This document shows positions 1 to 11,803 of a DNA stretch of 64,000 nt, piece after piece. This stretch comes from Fulvia fulva. Its lineage: Eukaryota > Ascomycota > Dothideomycetes > Mycosphaerellales > Mycosphaerellaceae. Under the pieces are notes generated by a model. That model had not been told where the DNA came from, searched no databases, and saw only the letters and a list, made by a program, of their open reading frames with translations. Each line of letters begins with the position of its first letter. The first letter of the stretch is position 1. The position numbers and the translations under genes were made by a program. Location: positions 1-64,000 of the forward strand of contig NC_063019.1 of assembly GCF_020509005.1 (NCBI RefSeq). The letters are read 5' to 3'.

Positions 1-58
1 CCTAACCCTAACCCTAACCCTAACCCTAACCCTAACCCTAACCCTAACCCTAACCCTA
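1..58. repeat. Telomere repeat tract (CCCTAA)n
   Basis: About nine and a half uninterrupted CCCTAA units start at base 1 and stop at the edge of unique sequence. The C-rich strand reads inward, as expected for the left end of a chromosome. CCCTAA/TTAGGG is the usual telomere unit of filamentous ascomycetes. The tract sets the orientation of the window: position 1 is the chromosome end. Confidence 0.97.
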
Positions 59-483
59 TTAACGTATTAAGGATCTCTTTAGTTATAGCCTCTTCTTAGA
101 GTTTTAGAGTCTTGCCCTTAATGTTGTTAAAAGACACTTCTATTGGGTCATTAATTGCAAAGAATGCCGATTAGCTCTCCATCTTGTATCTCTAAAGGTT
201 GAACTATCTCTTCTAATTGTTCCTCCTAAGAATTGGGATTTTGCCTCCCTTCTCCTCCATCTTCTCTTAGTATAAATCTCTAATAAATTGGATGTAATGA
301 AACAAGGTGTGTATGTTCTAAAGTAGTGGCTCAGATCCTACTAAGGCTTCTAGTATAGAATAGGAAAGTTCGTAGGTATAGATACTAAGGCCTGCTAAGT
401 AAAGTAAAGAAGGAGCGGTATAAGGTCTCGGGGCTAGGACATAGGTCTGTCTCTCCTAGTAGAGCTTCAAATGACTTACTTGA
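59..483. other. Telomere-proximal sequence, no gene seen
   Basis: Unique AT-leaning sequence between the telomere tract and the LINE A target duplication. I see no open frame with coding character, no LTR and no clear match to other repeats here. The many TAG/TAA triplets in all frames suggest RIP-decayed transposon sequence, but I cannot name a family. Confidence 0.5.
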
Positions 484-498
484 AGTCCTTCTTAATAG
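484..498. repeat. Target site duplication of LINE A, left copy
   Basis: AGTCCTTCTTAATAG occurs here next to the LINE tail and again at 5483-5497 beyond the LINE 5' end. A perfect 15-bp direct repeat flanking the element is the expected product of target-primed reverse transcription and fixes both ends of the insertion. Confidence 0.9.
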
Positions 499-671
499 AT
501 AGATAGATTTGTCATTCCCCTGTTCTAGGACCCTATCCGGCCTATGCAGGTATATATCTATTGTTATGTACAAAGGGAAACCCGAATAGGTGAAAACCCT
601 TCCCGCCCCCGACTACTCCTTGTCTAGATTAGCTTTCCCTCTGAACGTACGTAGTCCATGTCACTACCCCG

Positions 672-3600
672 TTAGCCCCCGCTCCTAGCCGGTCTCGTCG
701 CGCTGCGTCGTGTCCTCTCTTCCTGCACTGTTCCTACTAGGCGGTACTGTTCTAGCCAGCCCTTCTCTAGTATCCAGTTCGTAATGCGCCGTAGGTCTTC
801 AGCGTTATTAAGAAGTGCCCCAATCGTCCGGTTCCTCGCCTTTGCCATCCACTCCCCCCTTCCTAGCGACCACCTCGGACAGACGAGGAGTGCGTGCCGT
901 ACGTTCTGGGAGCGATAGCCGTAGGGGCAGCTAGTATTCGTGTATCCTGGAACCTTCCTCCATGATAGGTACCCCTGGAGGCCGATGTGTTCGCTTCGCA
1001 GTTGGGTTGCTATGCTACTCTGTGCCCTCGTAAGGCGGTAGTGGATGAGCTTCGGGGGGGTGCTTGACCGCGGATTTTGTAGCTGACCATTCCTTAGGTT
1101 GTCCCGCTGGCTGAGGGCGTCCACTATGCCCTACAACCTGGTTGTTCCACCTCTCTTTCCATAGTTGCTCTACAAACGATTTCTCACCTTCCCATTGTGT
1201 TGCTAGCTGTTCGTCCCTTGCCCGGTAGTTCGGCTCGTTTCCGGGTCGAATGCCCTTGTGCGCTGGTACTGATTCGCGGGCCCTTGCGACTGCACTGGCG
1301 ATGACCTTCTGTACTGGGTACTGTGCCGACTTGCCTATGTAGGAGGTCCGTAGTCCCTGGATGTATAGGTCGATCGGCGGTATAGCGGTCTCGTGCTCAA
1401 GCATCCTCGTTGGTGTCGACTTATATGCCCCGGTGACCTTCCTTAGGCATTGGTTTTGGATCTTCGCTAGCGGCGCGACGAGTCCCTTCGATGGGCAGGC
1501 CCTCTCGCCTAAGGACCACACTTGGCTGCCATAGGTAAGGACTGGCCGTACAATAGCCGTATATAGAAGTCGTGACTGCCGGAAGTCCGCCCCCCATGTG
1601 GACGCAGTGAGCCTCTGGCATGATGCCATATTCTGTTCAGCTTTCCGTAATATTGCCTGTACGTGCTTCCTCCACCGTAGCGCCGGGTCCACCCATAGTC
1701 CGAGGATCCTGAGCTGATTTGCCGGGTTAGTCGTGTGCCCCTGTATCTGGATAGAAGCTTGCATATTGTGGAACCGTGGCCGGCGCGTAAAGTGTATCAG
1801 ATTGTACTTTTCTGGGGCAAACCGAGCCCCGTGCCTCCTAGCCCAGTCCTCGCAGATCTTGTGCTTCTCTTCTAGTAGCCTACAGTTCTCCTCAGTCGAG
1901 GAAGACCACGCTAGGATGTTTGTGTCGTCTACGAAGCCGCTCGCAGCGGTGTTCTGGGATTCTAGGGCTGGGAGCAGCGTCGCCATAAAGAAGAGGAACA
2001 GAATAGGTGCTAGCGTTGAGCCTTGCGGGATTCCAGTGTGGACTGCTTGAAATGGGCTTCTGTACTGGCCGACCAGGATCGACGTACTGCGGTTTTGGAG
2101 GTAGGACCGTACGAAGTTGACAAGCCACTCAGGGAGTCCTTTCGACCTTAGGATGTAGAGAAGCCGCGGGTGTGACACGTAGTCGAAGGCTCCCGATATG
2201 TCTAGGCTAAGTAAGGAAGCCACCTTGTCCCTATTCTTATACCAGATGGCCTTTACCTGAGAGGTGATAAGTTCCATCGCGGATAGCGTCGATCGCTATG
2301 GGCGCGCACCCATCTGGGTGTCCGGGAGTAGGGAGTGTTCCTCTGCCGCCTCGGAGAGTCTCATTGCAACCAGCTTCTCAAGCGCCTTCCCAAGAGTGTT
2401 AAGGAGCGCAATTGGGCGGTACGACTTCACCTGCGTATAGTCTTCCTTCTGCGGCTTGCGTAGGACCACTGTCGTCGATTGTTTAAAAGCTATCGGGTGG
2501 TATCCGGTCTGTAGGCAGGCGTTGAAGATCGCTGCAACTGCTGGGGCTAGTTGATCTCTACACTTCTTTAGTAGCTCGTTTGGGATCCCATCCGGCCCCG
2601 GGGCTTTCTTCGCCGGCAACTTCCTCAGCACAGCGGTAACTTCTCCCTCGGACACCTCCTGTTGGACCGCGATGCTAGGGGCTAGGGGAGTAGAGCTGTT
2701 TATATCGCTTAGATCAGCCTCGACTGGGGGTGGGAAGAACTTGCTAGCCAGTAGACGCGCCTTGGCCTCGGGGTCGCTAACCGGGCCACTAGGCGATTGT
2801 AGCGCTGGGATAGAGAAGGAGGGGCCCTGTGTAGGGTCCTGTCGGGCCCATTTCGCTAGCTTCCACATCCTCTCTGGCTTGCCGGCGATTTCTTCCACTG
2901 TGGCCCTCCAGCCGACTGCTTTCTCCCTCCGTATTATGGCTTTCTTCTGTTGGCATGCCTCCCTGTATACGTTCCAGGCCTCCTCGCTATGGCTGCTCGT
3001 CCACACCCGGCGGGCTCTCCTTGCTTCTCTTACTACCGCAGTGCACTCCGGCGTCCAGTATGGTTTGGACCATGTCGTTGGTTGGGCAAGCGGAACGTGA
3101 AGTGAGGTCGCTTTTCTTATTTCGTCTGTCAACCCCTGGACTGCTTCGTCTATCTCGTCTTTACTGTTGTATTGCTGCTGCGCGATCTGGACTAGCCTCT
3201 TGGAGTCATGGAGGTACGCCTGGATGTTGGCCCAGTGGGCCTTTCCCCAGTTTGGCTTAGGGGTTCTCGCTGGTGTGCGTTGTATCTGTGTCGCAATAGA
3301 GGTCCTGACTAGCATGTGGTCTGACGACGCCTCGAGTTCATGTTCGATCCCACAGTAGGTTACCGTGTGGTAGTGGCTATCTGAGATCCAGGAGAGGTCG
3401 ATCGTGCCTTGGAGTCCCCCTCTCTTCCAGGTGCCCAGGTCCTTCGGGGTATTGAGGGCAATTGCGTTGCTCGCCATCAAGTCGAGTACTTCGTCGGCTA
3501 TAGGGTGCGGCTGCATAAGGCTTTCCCAGGAAGGGTGGTGTATGTTGAAGTCTCCTACTACGATGTGGCACCCTTGTCTCTTGAGCGCACTGTCTAGGTG

Positions 3601-3984
3601 TCTGCAGACCCCTAGGTCGCGGCTAGACCTCGAGGCTGGCGGTTGCATGTATAGGTTGTGTATCCAGGTGCTACCCACGTGGAGGGAGGTAATATCGCCC
3701 CCGCCTTCTTCGTCTGCGTAGTACACTACCTCCCAGTCGGATTCTAGTATGTCCTTGCTAACATAGAAGCACGTGCGGGGTCTGCCGTCGCCTCGTAGGC
3801 ATGTCGTGTAGCCTGGTGACTTGCAGGTCGTTGGTCTCTTATAGTGCGGGTTAATCTATGGCTCCTGGATTGCAAGGACGTGGTGGACGCGCGGGTCCGC
3901 CTCGTGTAGGAAATGGTTCTGGACTATATCCTTGCTATGGTTGACGTTATACTGGATGATGCTAAGCGTGTCGAGGCTAGTCAT
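672..3984 (-). pseudogene. LINE A ORF2: endonuclease / reverse transcriptase, broken
   Basis: In intact form ORF2 nicks the target and copies element RNA into it. The ATG at 3984 overlaps the ORF1 stop by 8 nt (ATGACTAG), so translation is probably coupled to ORF1. The endonuclease domain shows GDFNIHHPSW and SSDHMLV; the RT shows YRPIALLNTLGK, SLDISGAFD, GIPQGSTLAP and FVDD. The C-terminus ends in a Cys/His stretch (CPYGY...RH...CP) like that of LINE D. Breaks: TAG at 3856-3858 in the early endonuclease, TAG at 2296-2298 just before the RT palm, and a frameshift in the G run 1054-1060 (seven G where LINE B has six), after which the C-terminal 150 residues continue in another frame. Both stops are TGG/CAG-to-TAG type changes. 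Confidence 0.88.
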
Positions 3985-5254
3985 CGGCATCGACAATCAT
4001 TTCCTCTGTATCGTCCTGTGTCCTACTGCCCTGTGCGTCCTGGTCTACGCCTATCGGCTGTGTACTAAAGGGGAGCCGGGCCTGGTTAGATTCCCTCGCC
4101 GCAGCTAGCAGAGCACGTGGCCTCCCGTACGCCCTAGGCTGCGCATCCTTTACATCGTTCTCGGCCCTAGGGCGCTTGTGCCCGACCGCCGCTAGTTGGT
4201 TCCGGTGTGGGCTAGCCTCACGGTCGCCGTAGAATCTTGGGGCGACGGTTCTGTTTGTGATTGCCTTGTTTTTCGCTAGTTTCCGCTGTGGGCATTCCGC
4301 ACTATACGATGGGTGGTGCCCCGGACAGTTCGCGCACCGTCTCGTAGTCGATGTACAGTCCCTAGACATATGGTCTCCTGCACAGTTCGAGCAGGCCTGC
4401 TTGTTTGTGCACGTGTAGGTTTGGTGTCTATACTGTTGGCATTTGAAGCATTGGAGGACACGAAAGGATGAGGAGTGCTTTTCTACTGTCTTGAGGCTGT
4501 ATTGCCAGACCAGGCCTTGTTCTGTCGCTAGATCCGCCGCTTTCGCGTCTTGTAGCCATACTATTAGCGCCGAGGCCTTCTTGCCTTCTGGCCATTTCCT
4601 ATGGAGCCAAGTCGCCTTCTGGATTGGAGAGTTAAGAGTGACCGGGTTGTCCTCTTGGAGAGCGCGTAGGTGACCCTGGTTAGTTGGGTCAAACTCCTTA
4701 GGCATGTCGTGGACTAGGATCGTGAATTGTTTCGTTGAGACCTTCGCTGATGCCGCAACCTTAGATGCCCACTGTGGCTGTGCCTCTAGGTGCCTCCTAG
4801 CAGTAGCAGAGCTAGTATAGATCTGTAGAGTGCCGTTGGACTGTTGGTTCACTGCGACCACCCCTGGTTGGTTGATTCGTTAGGCGAGCTCCTTGTTCGA
4901 TAGCTTCGCAACTTCGGCCTGGTCTTCCTTTGCTGCAATGCGGATCGTAACTGCATCGTGCGTTGGGCGGGGGCCTGGTATCGATGCCGCGACCGATGCC
5001 CAGCTATAGGGGTGTTGATTCCGGGTGGCCTTGCTAATCGCCTGGGACGTCGTCCTCATTTCTTGTTGCCCTCGGTGATACGACAGTACAAGCGCCGTGC
5101 GTAGCTGAGTGATCATTACCTGTAGAGACCGGTAAGGGAGCTGATCGTTAGTTTCTATGCTTTTTGCGTCCTCTATAAGTTGCTGCCAGTTGTCTTGGGG
5201 GGGCTTCGCCTGTAGGGCCGTAGGCGCCGTTAGTGCCGTAGCCTAGGCTGCCAT
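3977..5254 (-). pseudogene. LINE A ORF1: zinc-knuckle nucleic-acid-binding protein, broken
   Basis: ORF1 proteins of this LINE type coat element RNA and act in the RNP. The frame runs from ATG 5254 to TAG 3977. Three cysteine/histidine knuckles lie near the C-terminal third: CFKCQQYRHQTYTC, CSNCAGDHMSRDC and CANCPGHHPSYSAEC, the same trio as in LINE D ORF1. Two stops interrupt it: TAG at codon 4 (5243-5245) and TAA at 4880-4882. A downstream ATG at 5116 could restart translation past the first but not the second. The stop overlaps the ORF2 start by 8 nt. The breaks fit light RIP. Confidence 0.85.
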
Positions 5255-5482
5255 TGCCTAGGAGTTGCCTAATGTAGCTAGGCACCTCCGCGGCGTTTGG
5301 AGCTGAAGAAACAGGGTGAAGAGAGCTTCAAGCTGTCCAGATTGAATGAGGTAGAACTCCCTCAGTCCTAGGGGCAGTGGCCTGCTTTTTATATCGTTGG
5401 AATGGCCTTGATAAGAGCTTTCGAATGTGTCGTGTTTTGGCGCAGAGATCGATGATTCGGCTACGGTTTGACCGTATTTATC

Positions 5483-5497
5483 AGTCCTTCTTAATAG
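5483..5497. repeat. Target site duplication of LINE A, right copy
   Basis: Second perfect copy of AGTCCTTCTTAATAG. It places the LINE A 5' end at 5482, so about 30 bp beyond the ATCGATCTCT box shared by copies A, B and C belongs to this insertion. Confidence 0.9.
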
Positions 5498-5959
5498 TAT
5501 CTCGATATAGTTCTGCCTATAGAGTATCTTTAAGGTATTGGCTTTAAGTAAGCCGTATAGAGTCCTTGTCTAGGTTACCTATTACTTAGTATCAAACTAA
5601 GCTCCTTAATAGGATAGACGGGGTAGACTTCTGATTCCTATATGTTTTCTACTACGATAGTAAGGGATATAAGTAACCTATACTAATATAGGTAGCTCTT
5701 ATTCCTATATAAACCCGGGCTTATAACCTGTTAAATAGGTACGGGTAGATAGTAGCGGAGCGGAGTAAGAGATCAATCTTTAACTGACTAATAGTACGAG
5801 TATATAGCAATATATTAGGAACTAATGTGTTGATTATATTAGATGTCTATCTAAGCTAAAGGGGAGAGAAGATATCTCCCTATAAGCTAAGTCATCGTAG
5901 ATGCCTTAGGCTACTAGATCACTTCCTGATTATTGACTGCCTTTAAGATGCTATATCTT
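5498..5959. other. RIPed spacer with an LTR/primer-site relic
   Basis: AT-rich, stop-filled sequence with no gene. At about 5711-5740 it reads CGGGCTTATAACC followed by TGTTAAATAGGTACG. This matches the primer site plus LTR start of Copia-2 (CGGGCTCATAACC, TGTTAAACAGGTACG at 59054-59081) with CpA-to-TpA changes. I read it as the decayed right-hand LTR junction of a related Copia element on the minus strand; the rest of that element is not recognisable. Confidence 0.45.
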
Positions 5960-6722
5960 AATAGCAACTATATTAATCTAGGGACACGAGACGAAGCCCT
6001 CCCCTAAACTCCGAGTACTAGGAATCTAGCTAGACCCGAAGCTAAGCTAGAACCTATAGATTAAGAAGGCCTAGAACAGGGCATAAGTAAACGAGGTATT
6101 AATAACACGTCTTACTAAGTTAACGTAGGGGGCGACCTTCGACAAAGTAAGAATAATGTACAAAGTAATCGTTTGACTAGCGATACTTTACGGGGTATAA
6201 ATCTAGGGTACGGGGGGAGTCGATAAGCTAGTACCGCGACGGATCGAATAGCCTCTTAATCGAACCTAAGTAGGCAACTTAAGGAGAATTCTCGGAGCGT
6301 ATAAGAGTATACTAACGAGAGTAGCCGAGATAGAGACCGGGACACTACCTATCCGTTACTATATCTAAGGGATAAGGATCTAATATACGGCGAAGACGAT
6401 AGAGTACCTAGTATAGTAAACTATCTACGATAAGACAGTACGAATTGTATAGAGATATAGCCGGCTATATATAGGACCGTACGTAAGGAGGAGTTAGAAG
6501 CGGGACGACTAACGGGTTTTTAGGAAAGTATAAGGAACGCCGGAGTAGCTAGCGAGGGAGGAGGAGGAACGAAGAACCCGGGAGAAGAAGGGGAGTAAGG
6601 GAAAGTCCTAGAGCCTCGTAGAGTAGGTAGCCGGCTACCTATAGGAATAGGAATAGAATAGTAACCCGCTAGCGAGAATAGGCCCCCTAGCCCTACAAAC
6701 CTTCTAGAGACATAACTACCTC
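5960..6722 (+). mobile_element. LINE F, left part: RIPed LINE D-type ORF2
   Basis: A plus-strand frame full of TAG/TAA follows LINE D ORF2 closely from about residue 740 onward (RVLGI, GATFDK, NLRRILGAYK are readable), so it is the post-RT region of a LINE D relative. The left limit is uncertain because similarity fades into noise near 5960. The copy is interrupted at 6722/6728 by Gypsy-R and resumes at 46752 with the reading frame intact across the gap. It is the oldest layer of the nested cluster. Confidence 0.8.
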
Positions 6723-6727
6723 CTATA
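6723..6727. repeat. Gypsy-R target duplication CTATA, left copy
   Basis: CTATA here and at 46752-46756 flank Gypsy-R. Removing one copy and everything between rejoins the LINE F frame in register, which supports a true 5-bp target duplication even though it is short and AT-rich. Confidence 0.8.
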
Positions 6728-7084
6728 TATTACGGAATGATTCTAGGAGACCCTAAATCATAGGAATAAGAGCTAGCACGTGACTGATCCTGCCTAATCG
6801 CTTATACTTAGGGTGATTAGACTGATTACCGAGATCTACGAATCTCCTTTATATTTAGTAACGCTAAGAAACCGCTATAGCTTCGAGGCGTTTAACTTAC
6901 TGTTTAATATTACTATTTAGAATATACTATAACCTAACCTCTACCTCACTACTACTTAGTCTTTACGAGACAAGACAGCTACTGCTTTATTACTCTCCCT
7001 TAACTTCCTATCGGCCCGAGAACAAACCCGATTGAGCTTAGTCTTCTAATCTTGTGATATTATTAGGTTATACTAAACCTAATA
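6728..7084 (+). repeat. Gypsy-R left LTR (357 bp)
   Basis: Matches the right LTR (41320-41498 plus 46526-46751) along its length, starting TATTACGGAA and ending CCTAATA. The ancestral ends were probably TGTTACGG and CCTAACA, with TG/CA altered by RIP. It carries one copy of a 24-bp unit (GCTTATACTTAGGGTGATTA...) that is present three times in the right LTR. It also contains the unoccupied form of the LINE D insertion site (TCCTTTATATTTAG then TAACG). Confidence 0.88.
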
Positions 7085-7172
7085 GCTTTGAACGCCCTCT
7101 ACGATAGGAGATCGACAGAGTGACCGGGGAACACCCGCCCCTAGTAAAGTAAGTAGAGCCCGACGACCTTAG

Positions 7173-8060
7173 ACCGTAAACGATGCTATTAATGCCTTGG
7201 CTACTTATATAGGTAACGACACCCTTAAGGTTAGTAAGCTAGAGTTCTACTATAGCGATCGAGACAAGTTCGACACTTAGGTCTCTTAGATAGATATATA
7301 CTTCTTGTTCAACTCTATAGCTAAGAACCTTAAGCCTGTCTTTGCTACTACCTTCCTTCGAGGACGAGTATAGTATTAGGTCAAACTATTCCTTAGGAAA
7401 TACCTAGATAGTAACGGAGAAGACAATAGTAATAGAGTCTTCAAGTCTTATAATTATCTTAAGTATACTATAAGGAGCGTCTTTAGTATCTCTAACGAGG
7501 TGGCCACTACCGTTCGTATTATATAGCACTTGACTTAGAAGACATCTATAGCCGAGTACGCTACTAAGTTTTAGGAATACGCGCAACTTACCGATTAGGA
7601 CGACGAGGCACTTTAAGTTATATACCGAAGAGGACTAAAGGAGTACGTTAAGGACGAGTTAATAAGGGTCGGTCGGAAGATTAATAGCTTAGGTAGCCTA
7701 GTCTAAGTCACGATCGATCTTGACGACAAGCTCTACGAGAGAGCTATAGAACGACGATACGACTCTAAGGAATCTAGAAAGGCCGGATATATACTAGGCT
7801 ACGATAACCGTAATAGAGGCTTTAACAATATTTATAACAATAACAAGCCTAGGAATCCGAAACTATACTACGGACTATAGCTAATAGAGCTCGACGTTAC
7901 TAAAAAAGGTCGTAAGATTAGGAATAGTAACGGGAATAGAGGATCCCGGAGTTCGAAAGAAACACGTACTTACTATAGATGTAGTAAACCTAGCCACCTA
8001 GTAAGGGACTACCGCAGTAAGAATATAGTACGCCGGGAACAGTTCAACATAATACAATAA
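7173..8060 (+). pseudogene. Gypsy-R gag relic
   Basis: One plus-strand frame interrupted only by TAG/TAA resembles Retrotrans_gag capsid proteins: a basic start with a D-K-F-D-T stretch, an amphipathic middle (NEVATTVRII, EYATKF) and, near 7970-8010, a zinc-knuckle remnant YYRCSKPSHLVRDY in which two cysteines read Tyr (TGT/TGC-to-TAT/TAC changes). It would have packaged element RNA. It cannot be expressed as a full protein now. Confidence 0.75.
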
Positions 8061-9360
8061 CGAACTAGTAAATCTAAGAGTAGTGTTAAGTCTCTAGGAG
8101 ACATCGACTATACTCGGAGAGTAGAGGAGAGAGCTAGTAATAGAAGTACGGAGCCTCTCCTAGACCCCTTATAAGGACGAGGAGGATGCTATAGGTAGCA
8201 AATAGTGGTCATTCCATTTAGGCTATAGAACTAACCACAACAGTTCATAAGAACATACTAACAAACGTTTAAAGAACTCTAACGAGAAAAAGAGAACCTC
8301 GATGATACATTCGACTAAATCGACGTTTAATACACCTCGACGGAGAAGACATTGATCTTATCGCTATATAAGAACACGACAAACTCTACGGGCGATAGTA
8401 GGAAGTCACGAACGAGATCAACAAACGAGAGAAACGAGAGTTTGGTATAATAGTACGAGGAGTCGACTACGAGATCGAGTCCGAATCTCGAAATGGTTAT
8501 AGAAGCCTTTATTAGCGATTCTGTTACTAAAACTCGTGTCAGGTTCACTACTCCGCGAAATCAGGAGTAGGGTATTAGCCTTAGTAACCGTAAGGAACCC
8601 TAGGAGCGACATATAGGCAAGACGCTACGCTCTAAGAAGTAGACATCGACGAATCCCGCTTCGACGACGATAGAAGCGACAAAGAAAATCAGGACCTAGG
8701 ATAGAGTAGATCGTAGTCACCGGAACTATAGGAAGAAAGTTAAGAAACTACCGGGCTAGATACTATCGAGGAAGACTAGGATCCGGAAGAATCAAGCGAA
8801 GAAGATTCCTCCGAAGGAGAAGAGAGCGATACTAACGACGATAACAAACAAATGACCTTTACCGTAGACGTACCGAAGAAGCTCTACGACATAATAATTC
8901 ACCTATAACGAAGGTATAAAGAATTCCTACCGAAGATAGGCGGACGACGAATACTATACTCTATTAAGTTCGACAAGACACTCGACACCCTACGAGGTAT
9001 AGCCTAGGGATACCTACTTATAGAAACGACCGAAAACCTAGCAACTGCCGTTATAGAGCGACCGCCGATAGGAAGTAGAATAATAGGTACCGGATACCTT
9101 ATACCGTTAGGAACGTTCGTATTAAACGAATTACGTAACATAGTATAGTACGCACGCGTACTCTACTTAGAAACGTAGAAGATCTAGGAACGTTAACGAA
9201 TATAGATATAGACATAGAAAGGCTCGCGCTAGGTTCAGGCGGAGGCCTTAAGACACGAAGCACGACGCTCCTTATACGAATAGGGAAAAGGATTAACTCC
9301 TTAGGAATGAGCGACCAAAAGGAGTTATATAACATATATAATACTTAAGCATCGACAATA
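8061..9360 (+). other. Gypsy-R internal sequence between gag and protease
   Basis: RIP-altered acidic-rich frame linking gag to the protease. No family signature is readable, and the small minus-strand open frames at 8327-8612 and 9099-9335 look like antisense shadows. I place it in Gypsy-R by position and base composition only. Confidence 0.5.
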
Positions 9361-11636
9361 GTGTTTCGAACGAAGATTATCGTTAATAGGTATCGGATAT
9401 ATACTGTAATAGATTCCGGAGCGAGCGGGAATTTTGCCTCCGAATTATTTATTATAAGAAATAGGATCGCTACCTATAAGAAGAAAGAGGGTTATAAATT
9501 GATCGCGGTAGACGGATCATCCTTACCTAGCGTAGAGCGCGAGACGATATCGCTACTACTTGCTATCTAACGGTACTACGAGGAGATTACCTTAGATGTT
9601 ACTAATATAGCTAGTTATGACATCGTACTAGGTATACCTTGGTCAAGAAAGCACAACCTAGTAATCGACTAGAGAAGAGGAGTACTTATATTTAGGGAAT
9701 ACGAATGCGTTATCGACATTTAGCCTACGTAGTAGTAGCGTTTACTAGTAGATAAGGCAAGGAAATAGCTTAATAGGATATAGCTTACGCCGACTAGAAG
9801 GATAGAAGAACTACCTTCGACCGGGACAGACACTAGCGTAGGGCCGCCGGGTCACGAAGTTACTAGAAGTGATAGAAGTAACGTACTATCGAAGGATACT
9901 AACATCTTAGAGTTGAGTATTCCTAAGGAGTATTGTAAGTAGTCGCGACTCTTTAAAGAGAAAAGAGGTAAGGACGCCTTACCTAAGCACTAACTATAGG
10001 ATTACAAGATAAACATTTAGCTAGGGAAAGAGCCTCTATAGGGACCCCTATATCAAATGTCTAAGAAAGAGCTACAGACCCTACGAGAATAGCTAAAGGA
10101 GAAGCTAGCTAAAGGATAGATACGACGATCTACCTCGAGCGTAGGAACTCTATATATATTCGTTCTAAAACTAAACGGGAAACTACGACTCGTATAAGAC
10201 TACCGAAAGCTAAACGAGATCACGATCAAGAACCGATACCCGCTACCTAACATCGAAGAAGTATAAGACAGATTAACCGGATTAGACTAGTACACGAAGA
10301 TTAACCTACGAGATGCCTTCTATACTATACGAATAGCAGAAGGGGAAGAATAGAGAACCGCTTTTAGGACAAGATACGGACTCTACGAATTCTTAGTTAT
10401 GCTAATAGGATTAACTAACGTACTAGCATCCTACTAGGACCTTGTTAACAAAACACTTAGAGACCTACTTAATGTATACGTTATCGCTTATATAGACGAT
10501 ATACTGGTCTATACGAAAGGACCCCTTTAGGAACATATTAGACAAGTCTAGGACGTATTCGAAAGGCTTACGAAGTCCGGGTTTAAGACAGCACCCGAGA
10601 AATGCGAATTCTATAGGAAAGAAGTCAAGTTCTTAGGCTTTATTATTAGTACTATAGGGATCGCGATCGACCCTATAAAGACATAGTTAACTAGAGAATG
10701 GCCAGAACTAAAGATAGTTAAGGAAGTGCAATCGTTCCTTAGACTCGCTAACTATAACCGGAAGTTTATTAAGGATTACTTAAAGACGGCAGTACTAATA
10801 ACGATGCTTATAAGAAAAGACGTCAACTAGAAATAGGGAAAGGAACAATACGAAGCGTTCACGAAACTTAAGGAACAATACGCTTTAGCCCCTACGCTTC
10901 GATTATTCGATAGTAGTAAGGAAGTCTATATCGAGACCGACGCGTCCGATATAGCAATAGGCGTATATCTTACGTAGACATACGATAGGAAACGACACCT
11001 AGTGGCCTATTACTCCCGAAAAATGACTATAGCGGAACAGAACTACGACATCTATAACAAAGAGCTTCTAGCTATTGTTACTACTATATAACATTAGAGA
11101 GTATACGTCGAGGGCCTACCGAAGTTAACGATTCTCTTAGACTATAAGAATCTTATGTACTTCACGACGACAAAAGAACTTACCCGTAGGCAAGCCCGCT
11201 AGTCGGAGCTACTAGGACAGTACAAGTTCGAGATTAAATATACTCTAGGAACAGAGAATGGCCGCGTAGACGCGTTAAGCCGAAGAAGCGACTATATAGA
11301 AGGAAAAGAACTAGTACAACATAAGATACTTAAGACAAACCCCGATAGAAGTCTTAGTACTAACACGAAAGAGTTTAATAACATCGTACGGATCCTAGGC
11401 GATAAGGAAGAACAGTTCCCTATATTATAAGGAAAGTACTAGGTACTAAAGGACCGAGAAGAAGAATATATACGACAACATCATAACGAGCCTATCTACG
11501 GACACCCTAGAACGTCGAAAACAGTTGACCTTATATAACGCAGCTTCTTATTCCTATAGATAAGACAGAAGGTGCTTCGCTATATTAAGAAATACGTATA
11601 CTGCTAATAGAATAAAGCTACAAGACATGCTAAATA
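9361..11636 (+). pseudogene. Gypsy-R pol relic: protease, RT, RNase H, start of integrase
   Basis: A single frame with stops at Trp/Gln-type positions encodes, in order, an aspartic protease with an intact DSGAS (about 9415), a reverse transcriptase with NRYPLPNIEEV, LRDAFYTIRI and the catalytic YIDDILVY (about 10490), an RNase H starting ETDASD (about 10935), and the HHCC zinc finger of integrase near 11490-11620. LINE B interrupts the frame just after the zinc finger; the integrase resumes at about 33046 and again at 39397. The related but intact Gypsy-1 pol shows the same domain order. Confidence 0.85.
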
Positions 11637-11803
11637 TAGATAGATAGATTTGTTATTCCCCTGTTCTATAACTCTATCCGGCCTATATAGGTATATATCT
11701 ATTATTATATACAAAGGGAAACCCGAATAGGTGAAAACCCTTCCCGCCCCCGACTACTCCTTATCTAGATTAGCTTTCCCTCTGAACGTACGTAGTCTAT
11801 ATC
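11637..11803 (-). mobile_element. LINE B fragment: 3' UTR and tail
   Basis: Matches LINE A 499-665 with scattered G-to-A and C-to-T changes. It ends at the Gypsy-1 target duplication ATATC (11799-11803) and resumes at 18095. Confidence 0.9.

Larger units (their letters stand above)
499..5482 (-). mobile_element. LINE A, full-length non-LTR retrotransposon, lightly RIPed
   Basis: A 4984-bp element read on the minus strand: 5' UTR (5255-5482), ORF1 (3977-5254), ORF2 (672-3984), 3' UTR (499-671) and a short (ATAG)n tail abutting the target duplication instead of poly(A). ORF1 has three zinc knuckles; ORF2 has an AP endonuclease, a reverse transcriptase and a C-terminal cysteine/histidine motif, the layout of fungal Tad-like LINEs. 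Four in-frame stops at Trp/Gln-type positions and one C-tract frameshift disable it. Copies B and C in this window are the same family but far more decayed. Its 3' end faces the telomere. Confidence 0.92.

Noticed and set aside
499..5482. In-frame stops of LINE A recur in copies B and C, suggesting a dead master element that spread in trans.
   Set aside because: RIP hits CpA sites predictably and B and C have nearly all such sites changed, so sharing these stops is expected without common descent.
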